Source: Alphaproteobacteria bacterium (GTDB lineage: Bacteria; Pseudomonadota; Alphaproteobacteria; Caulobacterales; Caulobacteraceae). Taken from it: DNA of 11,949 nt. Under the pieces are notes generated by a model. The model was not told the DNA's origin. It saw only the letters and a list, made by a program, of their open reading frames with translations, and made no database searches. The position numbers and the translations under genes were made by a program. Each line of letters opens with the position of its first letter. Position 1 is the stretch's first letter. Shown one piece after another: positions 1 through 4,289 of this stretch. The stretch covers positions 1 to 11,949 of the forward strand of contig JAGWSE010000406.1 of the NCBI GenBank assembly GCA_028869395.1, read 5' to 3'.

Positions 1-300
1 TCGGGCCGGCGGCGTCCAGGCTTCGAATGGAGCGGTGATGAACTCGACCTCCGACCGGCCCCTGAACCGGCGCTCCGCCGCCGCGATCAGGGCGGGGCCG
101 GGATCGAGCGCGGTCACATTCCAACCGCGGTGGGCGAGCCCTTCCGTCGCCTTACCGGATCCGCAGCCCACCTCAAGGACCGTGGCGCCCGCGCCCAGGC
201 CCGTGATCCGGCCGATGTCGTCGAACAGGGCGTCTGGATATCCCGGTCGGACGGCGTCGTAGACATCCGCCACGGTGTCGAAGGTGGCGCGAAGCTCCAT
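1..300 (-). CDS. Class I SAM-dependent methyltransferase, N-terminal 100 residues (3' end outside the window)
   Basis: The reading frame is open from an ATG at 298-300 down to base 1, giving 100 residues with no stop, so the C-terminal part lies beyond the left edge. Residues 41-50 read VLEVGCGSGK, the glycine-rich motif I that binds S-adenosylmethionine. Asp66 in the following ALDPG strand is the expected acidic residue contacting the SAM ribose. The N-terminus (FDTVADVYDAVRPGYP) resembles the Methyltransf_11/25-type small-molecule methyltransferases that begin with a Y(D/E)xxRPGYP segment. A good Shine-Dalgarno, GGAGGG, sits 4 nt upstream of the ATG (complement of 305-310). The substrate cannot be read from this fragment. 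It is transcribed away from the non-coding region at 301-733. Confidence 0.85.
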   Translation of the reverse strand, partial: MELRATFDTVADVYDAVRPGYPDALFDDIGRITGLGAGATVLEVGCGSGKATEGLAHRGWNVTALDPGPALIAAAERRFRGRSEVEFITAPFEAWTPPAR

Positions 301-352
301 TGTGCCCTCCGCTCACGTTGCGTTGCAGCATCGGGGCGCAGGCGCCGGCGTG

Positions 353-370
353 CAAACGACATCTCAGCCG
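353..370 (+). repeat. Direct repeat copy 1 (18 bp)
   Basis: CAAACGACATCTCAGCCG at 353-370 recurs with one mismatch (A to G at the 14th base) at 632-649. The offset is 279 bp. An 18-bp near-perfect repeat in such a short gene-free interval is unlikely by chance, but its role is unknown. Confidence 0.6.
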
Positions 371-503
371 CTTGTCTGTGAGGCTAGATCACAAATGCCC
401 GAAGGGCGAGCCGAGCTGCGGAGGCATGGGTTCGCGGGGCCTCGGCAACCCATTCAACTCCGCAACATGGGTGAGCACGGCGAGCCACCAGAACTCGGCG
501 AGA

Positions 504-545
504 CTCCGAAGCACGACGGCTGCGCGATCAGCCGTCGGTGCGGAG
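504..545. other. Strong imperfect hairpin in the non-coding region
   Basis: The 504-521 arm pairs with 530-545. The inner stem GACGGCT/AGCCGTC (515-521 with 530-536) is perfect, CAC/GTG (512-514 with 538-540) follows after a single bulged G at 537, and CTCCG/CGGAG (504-508 with 541-545) follows after a 3-nt bulge at 509-511. That gives 15 base pairs around an 8-nt loop (522-529). No T-run follows on either strand, so it is not an intrinsic terminator. It could be a structured RNA element, a REP-like sequence, or a protein-binding dyad. Confidence 0.55.
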
Positions 546-631
546 AAGGCGGTTCTCGGATGGGCGGTGGGGAGCGTCATGGCCGGGCGTCCAGGTGCGC
601 CGCGGAGCTTCCGCCCCGGCGGACGAGGGGA

Positions 632-649
632 CAAACGACATCTCGGCCG
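632..649 (+). repeat. Direct repeat copy 2 (18 bp)
   Basis: CAAACGACATCTCGGCCG is the second copy of the repeat at 353-370, in the same orientation. The pair delimits a segment of roughly 260-300 bp that contains all the secondary structure noted in this interval. Confidence 0.6.
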
Positions 650-696
650 AGGGTTGGTGAAGTCTGCTCAACAAGGCCCGATCTCCAAGCGCCGCC

Positions 697-726
697 GTGA
701 CGAAGGCCGGGGGGCGCCGTTAGACT
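697..726 (+). promoter_or_regulatory. Putative promoter of the mgtC-like gene, leaderless
   Basis: GTGACG (697-702) and TAGACT (721-726) are 18 bp apart and resemble -35/-10 boxes. In Caulobacter housekeeping terms, GTTAGACT (719-726) partly matches GCTANAWC. The ATG at 734 begins 7 nt after the -10 box, so transcription would start at or very near the start codon. There is also no Shine-Dalgarno immediately upstream of it. This is inferred from sequence only. Confidence 0.35.
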
Positions 727-733
727 GGCGCCC

Positions 734-1177
734 ATGATCATCGAGTGGCAGCTCATCGCGCGCCTTGCAGTAGCCGCCGTGGCCACGAGCGCCGTCGGGA
801 TCGAGCGATCGCGCCGGCGGCAGTTTATCGGCATGCGCACATTCGGCCTGATCGGCGTCGGAGGGGCGGCGGCAGGCGTGCTCTCGGTTCACATGGGCGT
901 GTCCGACCCGGCCGCCCTCAGCCGGGTGATGCAGGGCATGCTGGCCGGCATCGGTTTCCTGGGCGCGGGCGTGATCGTCCACCCGACCTGGGGGCGGCGC
1001 ACCACTGGGGTCACCACTGCGGCCTCGATCTGGGTCGCGGCCATCGTGGGTTTCGCGGCGGGCCTTGGGGAATGGTGGCTGACCGGTGTCAGCGTGGTCC
1101 TCTCGCTCGTCCTGCTGCTGTTGCCCGAGCCTCTCGCTGCGGACGAACCGGACGACGACCGCGAGAAGGGCCTCTGA
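734..1177 (+). CDS. MgtC/SapB family inner-membrane protein, short form
   Basis: This is a 147-residue hydrophobic protein. It carries the MgtC/SapB N-terminal membrane domain: VGIERSRRR (21-29, the G-(L/I)-E-R motif), GMRTFGLIGVGG (33-44), GIGFLGAGVI (72-81) and TGVTTAASIWVAAIVG (91-106), ending in a further membrane segment (about 115-131) and an acidic tail. MgtC proteins act at the inner membrane in growth at low Mg2+ and, in pathogens, in survival in macrophages, partly by inhibiting F-ATPase. Virulence-type MgtC is about 230 residues with a soluble C-terminal domain. That domain is absent here, as in many environmental homologues, so Mg2+-related function is only inferred. The ATG lacks a Shine-Dalgarno and a promoter-like pair ends 7 nt upstream, suggesting a leaderless mRNA. 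It converges on flbY with a 17-bp gap and no evident terminator. Confidence 0.85.
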   Translation: MIIEWQLIARLAVAAVATSAVGIERSRRRQFIGMRTFGLIGVGGAAAGVLSVHMGVSDPAALSRVMQGMLAGIGFLGAGVIVHPTWGRRTTGVTTAASIWVAAIVGFAAGLGEWWLTGVSVVLSLVLLLLPEPLAADEPDDDREKGL

Positions 1178-1194
1178 AGCGCGCGGCGGGACGG

Positions 1195-1647
1195 TTAGGC
1201 TCGCTTGTTCAAAGTGATGGCGGAACCGTCGGTCTTCTTGGCGGCGCGCTGGCCGGTGGGACCGTAGCCGTCGGGCGCACCCTTCTGACGTTGGGCCGCC
1301 ACCTCCTCGGCGATCGCGCGAACGAGGCCTTCAGTCACGGTCCGGGCGGCGTTGAGGGCCCGCGCCTGTCGGGCCAGGACGGCGTCGAAGGCCTCGGTGG
1401 CGCGGGTCAGCTTCATCCGCGCGGTCATCGGCGCGCCGGCGATGAGCTCCGGCCGGGCGCGGATCTGGGCCGATTCCTTGCGATAGATATTGGCGAGGCG
1501 GGAGGTTTCCTCGACGAGCGGGGCGGCGTCCTGCGGCCGGCTCTGCTCGAAGGCCTGGGCCTGTTCGGCGACCAGGCTGGTCAGCCGCTCGGTCAGGATG
1601 ATCAGTTGCTCGACCCGGTCCTGCGGGCCTTGGGCTGAGAGCGCCAT
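1195..1647 (-). CDS. flbY: Flagellar protein FlbY
   Basis: This 150-residue, Ala/Gln/Glu/Arg-rich, mostly helical protein has no signal peptide and no membrane segment. It has long amphipathic helices at about 10-70 and 80-125 and a basic, flexible tail. I recognise it as FlbY from both its sequence character and its position: last gene after flgI and cheL, as in Caulobacter. Its shape resembles the FlgN-type small export chaperones (helical, about 140 residues), but that relation is only inferred and its molecular function is not well established. The start is ATG at 1645-1647, whose A is the last base of the cheL stop (TGATG overlap). A GTG one codon upstream (1648-1650) is an alternative. 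Translational coupling to cheL is likely. Transcription would come from the flgI promoter. Confidence 0.75.
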   Translation of the reverse strand: MALSAQGPQDRVEQLIILTERLTSLVAEQAQAFEQSRPQDAAPLVEETSRLANIYRKESAQIRARPELIAGAPMTARMKLTRATEAFDAVLARQARALNAARTVTEGLVRAIAEEVAAQRQKGAPDGYGPTGQRAAKKTDGSAITLNKRA

Positions 1648-1964
1648 CACTTCAGGCCCTGGAGCTTTAGCATTTCGCGCTCGATGGCGGGGGCGATGCC
1701 GATGCCACGGGACCGGGACATCTGTTTGGCCATCGCGTCGGTGAGGACCGACCGGAACATGGCCTCGCCCTGGCCGCCGCCGAACGGAGGCGCGGTGGAA
1801 ACGCCGGAAAACATCTGCTGCAGCATCACCGAGAGGAACGAGGCCTCGAACGCCTGCGCGGTCTGCTTGATCTTGCCCTGTTTTGCGAGCTCGGCGGTGC
1901 TGGTGGCGGTGGGGGTGGGCGTGATGGCCGGGGCCACGGAAACGGCGGTCAAAGGCGTCGTCAT
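1647..1964 (-). CDS. cheL: CheL, FlgJ N-terminal-like rod-binding protein
   Basis: This 105-residue protein matches the rod-binding domain found at the N-terminus of FlgJ. After a Thr/Ala/Pro-rich leader (1-30) come QTAQAFEASFLSVMLQQMF (about 34-52) and a C-terminal GGGQGEAMFRSVLTDAMAKQM segment followed by IGIAPAIEREM. In enterobacterial FlgJ this domain caps or scaffolds the rod, and a C-terminal muramidase domain opens the peptidoglycan. Here the muramidase domain is missing, as in the alphaproteobacterial CheL/FlgJ-like proteins, so another enzyme must cut the wall. The start is ATG at 1962-1964, overlapping the flgI stop by one base (TGATG), with GAGG about 7 nt upstream. A GTG at 1965-1967 is also in frame. 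Being directly downstream of flgI fits a role in building the rod and P-ring. Confidence 0.85.
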   Translation of the reverse strand: MTTPLTAVSVAPAITPTPTATSTAELAKQGKIKQTAQAFEASFLSVMLQQMFSGVSTAPPFGGGQGEAMFRSVLTDAMAKQMSRSRGIGIAPAIEREMLKLQGLK

Positions 1965-3073
1965 CACATCACCTCGATGTCGGCCTGCAGCGCGCCAGCG
2001 GCCTTGATGGTCTGGAGGATGGAGATCATGTCGCGCGGCGTGACCCCCAGCGCGTTGAGCCCGGCCACCAGGGTGGCGAGCGAGGCGCCCGACTTCAGCG
2101 TCATGAACTTCTTGCCCTTCTCCTCATCCACCGAGACGGAGGACTGCGGGACGACCGCTGTGCTGCCGTTGCGGGAGAACGGCAGGGGCTGGCTGACCGC
2201 GGGGGCCTCGTTGACGGTGATGGTCAGGTTGCCCTGCTGGATGGCCACAGTGGAGATGCGGACGTTTTCGCCCATGACGATCACGCCGGCGACTTCGTCG
2301 ATGACCACCTTCGCCGGGGCGTCCGGCTGAACGGAGAGGTTCTCCACGTTGGAGACGAACTGCATCATGTCCTGGCCCGTCGCGGGCTTGATGGCGACGA
2401 TGGTCGGGTTCTCGGCGACGGCGGTGCCCGGGTACTTGGCGTTGATCACCGCGGCGATGCGGTCGGCTGTGGTGAAGTCAGGGTTGCGCAGGGTCATGCG
2501 CAGGACCGGGAGGCTGTCGAGGTTGAAGTTGACTTCCTTCTCGACGATGGCGCCGTCGGCGATCCTGCCGGCCGTGGGCACGCCACGGGAAACCGAAGAG
2601 CCCGATGCGCCCTGGGCGCTGATGGCGCCGGTCTGAACCGTGCCCTGGGCCACCGCATAGACCTGGCCGTCGGCGCCGAGAAGCGGGGTGACCAGCAGCG
2701 TGCCGCCCAGCAGGCTCTTGGCGTCGCCCATGGCCGAGACGTTGACGTCGACGTGCGATCCCGAGCCCGCGAACGCCGGCAGCTTTGCGGTGACCATCAC
2801 GGCCGCGACGTTCTTGGTGTTGAGATTGGCCGAGCGCGTATTGACGCCGAGACGCTCCAGCATGGCTTCGAGGCTCTGCTGGGTCATCGGGGCGTTTCGC
2901 AGGGCGTCGCCGGTGCCGTTCAGGCCGACCACGATGCCGTAGCCGACCAGCATGTTGTCGCGCACGCCCTCGAAGTCGACGATGTCCTTGATGCGGGAAC
3001 TCGCCGCAGCGGGGCCGGGCGCGAAGAGAGCCGCCGCGAGGCTTGCGAGCAGGAGACGAAGAACAAGACGCAT
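1964..3073 (-). CDS. flgI: Flagellar P-ring protein FlgI
   Basis: FlgI assembles the P-ring, the peptidoglycan-level bushing around the flagellar rod. The 369-residue product has the family's normal length. It starts with a Sec signal peptide: MRLVLR, a hydrophobic core, then PAAAS with likely cleavage after Ala24. The mature N-terminus SRIKDIVDFEGVRDNMLVGY, followed by GIVVGLNGTGD, is diagnostic. Further conserved blocks include AAVMVTAKLPAFAGSG, SLLGGTLLVTPL, PAKVVIDEVAGVIVMGENVRI and the C-terminal GVTPRDMISILQTIKAAGALQADIEVM. I chose ATG 3071-3073 because the signal peptide begins there. A frame open to 3154 would add 27 residues of non-signal sequence and would start upstream of the apparent sigma-54 promoter. 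It is the first gene of the flgI-cheL-flbY operon and is divergent from fliX. Confidence 0.96.
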   Translation of the reverse strand: MRLVLRLLLASLAAALFAPGPAAASSRIKDIVDFEGVRDNMLVGYGIVVGLNGTGDALRNAPMTQQSLEAMLERLGVNTRSANLNTKNVAAVMVTAKLPAFAGSGSHVDVNVSAMGDAKSLLGGTLLVTPLLGADGQVYAVAQGTVQTGAISAQGASGSSVSRGVPTAGRIADGAIVEKEVNFNLDSLPVLRMTLRNPDFTTADRIAAVINAKYPGTAVAENPTIVAIKPATGQDMMQFVSNVENLSVQPDAPAKVVIDEVAGVIVMGENVRISTVAIQQGNLTITVNEAPAVSQPLPFSRNGSTAVVPQSSVSVDEEKGKKFMTLKSGASLATLVAGLNALGVTPRDMISILQTIKAAGALQADIEVM

Positions 3074-3079
3074 GGTTAA
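3072..3079 (-). promoter_or_regulatory. TTAACCAT CtrA-type half-site at the flgI start codon
   Basis: On the minus strand TTAACCAT runs directly into the flgI ATG (TTAACCATG). TTAACC is the core of the CtrA recognition sequence (TTAA-N7-TTAA) in Caulobacter. The second TTAA at 7-bp spacing is absent (CAGC instead), so this is a half-site at best. It would lie just downstream of the predicted transcription start, where bound CtrA would be expected to block rather than activate. It could be coincidental. Confidence 0.3.
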
Positions 3080-3105
3080 CCGCGAAGCTGCTTCGGCGAT
3101 GACCT

Positions 3106-3121
3106 TGCGACGGACGTGCCA
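3106..3121 (-). promoter_or_regulatory. Sigma-54 (-24/-12) promoter for flgI
   Basis: On the minus strand the sequence is TGGCACGTCCGTCGCA. It matches the sigma-54 consensus TGGCAC-N5-TTGC at every position except one (TCGC for TTGC), with exact -24/-12 spacing between the GG and GC dinucleotides. The predicted start of transcription is near 3095, leaving a leader of about 22 nt before the flgI ATG at 3073. P- and L-ring genes are class III, sigma-54/FlbD-dependent genes in Caulobacter, so both position and type fit. A more A/T-rich patch (about 3135-3152) lies where IHF would bind, but I see no good IHF match. Confidence 0.8.
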
Positions 3122-3190
3122 GGTGTAGGCGGTCGAAAAGGCGTTTGGATTCAAGAGCTGGGCGGGATTGGCCGGGGGGCGTCGCCGCCT

Positions 3191-3210
3191 CCCGGCAGAA
3201 ATTGCCCGGC
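3191..3210. promoter_or_regulatory. Inverted repeat, candidate FlbD (ftr) enhancer
   Basis: CCCGGCAGAAATTGCCCGGC contains the dyad GGCA-N5-TGCC (3194-3197 and 3203-3206) with CCC and CGG flanks. FlbD, the sigma-54 activator of Caulobacter flagellar genes, binds ftr elements built from CGGCA-like half-sites. The element sits about 70-85 bp upstream of the flgI -24/-12 boxes, which suits an enhancer, and about 66 bp upstream of the fliX ATG, where it could also repress fliX. A partial second copy of the same 8-mer (CCGGCAGA) occurs at 3228-3235. Assignment to FlbD is inferred from form and context. Confidence 0.6.
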
Positions 3211-3211
3211 A

Positions 3212-3219
3212 TTAACCAT
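3212..3219 (+). promoter_or_regulatory. TTAACCAT CtrA-type half-site upstream of fliX
   Basis: TTAACCAT lies 65 bp upstream of the fliX ATG, in the position of a -35 element for a start near 3247. fliX is an early (class II) flagellar gene, a class controlled by CtrA in Caulobacter through TTAA-N7-TTAA sites. The expected upstream TTAA is replaced by ATTG (3201-3204), inside the putative FlbD dyad, so only the downstream half is canonical. Another TTAA occurs at 3249-3252. Confidence 0.45.
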
Positions 3220-3276
3220 ACCGCAAGCCGGCAGACCCGAAGCTGGCGTTAAGGGTAGGCGTTCGAGTCGAGGCCG

Positions 3277-3705
3277 ATGAAGGTCACCGGAACAGGCGGG
3301 GTCGGGCAGGCGGGCGGATCTCGGCAGGCGCGCGCCGCGGGGGGCGACGGCTTCCGGCTGCCTGATGCCTCGGAGACCGGAAGTGCGGCGCAGACCGGCG
3401 CCGTGGCGACGCCCGCGGCAGTGATGGGTGTCGATGCGCTCCTGACCTTGCAGGACATCGGCGGCCCGATGGAGCGCCGCCGCCGCGCCGTCGGGCGGGG
3501 CGGCAGACTGCTCGACGTCCTGGACGGGTTGAGAGTGGCGCTGCTTTCGGGCGAGCTCTCCACGGCCGACCTGCAGCGCCTTCAGCGCACGCTTACGGAG
3601 CAGCGGCCTGCGACGGATGATCCCAGGCTCGAGGCGCTGCTCGACGAAATCGAGACCCGCGCCGCCGTGGAGCTCGCCAAGCTGGAGGCGGCGCGTGCGG
3701 CGTAA
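3277..3705 (+). CDS. fliX: Flagellar assembly regulator FliX
   Basis: The 142-residue product matches FliX in length (about 140) and layout. It has a Gly/Ala-rich, low-complexity N-terminus starting MKVTGTGG (1-45), the segment VDALLTLQDIG (about 52-62), a basic patch ERRRRAVGRGGRLLDVLDGLRVALLSGEL, then a helical C-terminus with DPRLEALLDEIETRAAVELAKLE. FliX is a membrane-associated trans-acting factor in Caulobacter. It holds FlbD inactive until the early basal body is built and then supports FlbD-dependent sigma-54 transcription, and it is also needed for early assembly. The ATG at 3277 has GAGG at 3270-3273, a short spacing. It is divergent from flgI, a predicted FlbD target, with a shared 203-bp control region. 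Confidence 0.93.
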   Translation: MKVTGTGGVGQAGGSRQARAAGGDGFRLPDASETGSAAQTGAVATPAAVMGVDALLTLQDIGGPMERRRRAVGRGGRLLDVLDGLRVALLSGELSTADLQRLQRTLTEQRPATDDPRLEALLDEIETRAAVELAKLEAARAA

Positions 3706-3730
3706 TCGCGCGGTAGTGATCAGCCCCGAT

Positions 3731-3758
3731 TTGAAACCATTGTTCGTTTTGCTATAAG
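3731..3758 (+). promoter_or_regulatory. Housekeeping-type promoter of dksA
   Basis: TTGAAA (3731-3736) and TATAAG (3753-3758, within GCTATAAG) are separated by 16 bp. They also fit the Caulobacter form TTGACGS-N10-14-GCTANAWC, as TTGAAAC-N13-GCTATAAG. Transcription would start at about 3765. That gives a leader of about 38 nt to the ATG at 3803 and makes the in-frame GTG at 3767 too close to the mRNA end to be the likely start. Confidence 0.7.
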
Positions 3759-3802
3759 CCCGCCGCGTGTCACTCGGGGAGTTCAGGGGGCTCGAGGCAT
3801 CC

Positions 3803-4231
3803 ATGAAAACAGCCGCAGTTCTGGCTGAAAAGTCCGAATACCGTCCCACAGAGGACGAGGAGTTCATGAATGAGCGACAGCTTGAGTATTTCAAGCAGAA
3901 GCTCATGGATTGGAAAGAGGAAATCCTCAGGGAATCTCGCGAGACCCTGACCCACCTGCAAAGCGAGACTGAGAACCATCCGGACCTGGCGGATCGGGCG
4001 TCGTCCGAAACCGACCGGGCTCTTGAGCTTCGCACCCGCGACCGCCAGCGCAAGCTGATCTCCAAGATCGACGAAGCGCTGCGGCGGATCGAGGACGGAA
4101 GCTACGGCTACTGCGAAGAGACTGGCGAGCCGATCGGCGTCGCCCGCCTCGAAGCCCGTCCGATCGCCACCCTGAGCCTCGAAGCCCAGGAGCGGCACGA
4201 GCGCCGCGAACGGGTGCACCGGGACGACTAG
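3803..4231 (+). CDS. dksA: RNA polymerase-binding transcription factor DksA
   Basis: DksA inserts a coiled coil into the RNA polymerase secondary channel and, with ppGpp, tunes rRNA and amino-acid promoters. This 142-residue protein shows the whole fold: N-terminal helix, coiled coil (about 23-100) with the tip DLADRA (61-66) keeping the two key Asp (61, 64) and Ala66, then YGYCEETGEPIGVARLEARP and a C-terminal helix. Of the four zinc-finger cysteines only the first remains (Cys104). Thr107, Ser125 and Ala128 occupy the others, the single-Cys pattern known from alphaproteobacterial DksA, so no classical zinc site is expected. The start at ATG 3803 has GAGG 5 nt upstream (3794-3797) and lies 38 nt after the predicted transcription start. 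An in-frame GTG at 3767 is less likely. Confidence 0.95.
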   Translation: MKTAAVLAEKSEYRPTEDEEFMNERQLEYFKQKLMDWKEEILRESRETLTHLQSETENHPDLADRASSETDRALELRTRDRQRKLISKIDEALRRIEDGSYGYCEETGEPIGVARLEARPIATLSLEAQERHERRERVHRDD

Positions 4232-4256
4232 ACCGGTCAGCCACGATCGCTTTCTC

Positions 4257-4279
4257 CGGCCCCGTGAGGGGCCGTTTTT
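4257..4279 (+). terminator. Rho-independent terminator after dksA
   Basis: A perfect 7-bp stem CGGCCCC/GGGGCCG (4257-4263 with 4268-4274) with a GTGA tetraloop is followed at once by five T (4275-4279). It lies 26 bp after the dksA stop and just before the end of the converging LOG gene at 4290. Confidence 0.92.
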
Positions 4280-4289
4280 GTCTTCGAAG

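Larger units (their letters stand above)
301..733. other. Gene-free stretch between methyltransferase and mgtC-like gene
   Basis: I find no convincing gene in these 433 bases. Open frames exist on both strands (for example 389-634 on the minus strand), but they have no recognisable domain and are typical of GC-rich DNA. The stretch holds the two copies of an 18-bp direct repeat (353-370 and 632-649), a 15-bp-stem hairpin (504-545), and a cluster of smaller overlapping dyads. One of these is ATGGGTT (426-432) facing AACCCAT (447-453), which could instead pair with ATGGGT at 467-472. A perfect GCTANAWC-type -10 (GCTAGATC, 383-390) occurs without a matching -35. Confidence 0.6.

Noticed and set aside
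389..634. 81-codon minus-strand frame in the gene-free stretch
   Set aside because: It has some hydrophobic content but no ribosome site or known domain, and it coincides with the dyads of the structured segment. It is more likely a by-product of the repeat than a gene.
745..1638. 297-codon plus-strand frame across the mgtC-like gene and flbY
   Set aside because: It overlaps two supported genes on opposite strands, and its Arg/Gly/His-rich product looks like a frame shadow.
3135..3152. Possible IHF site between the FlbD-like dyad and the sigma-54 boxes
   Set aside because: The patch is relatively A/T-rich and well placed, but it matches the WATCAA-N4-TTR consensus poorly.
3074..3154. N-terminal extension of FlgI by 27 residues
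   Set aside because: It would start upstream of the sigma-54 promoter and put non-signal sequence before a textbook signal peptide.
3767..3802. GTG start giving DksA 12 extra residues
   Set aside because: It lies at the predicted transcription start and lacks a Shine-Dalgarno, whereas ATG 3803 has GAGG 5 nt upstream.
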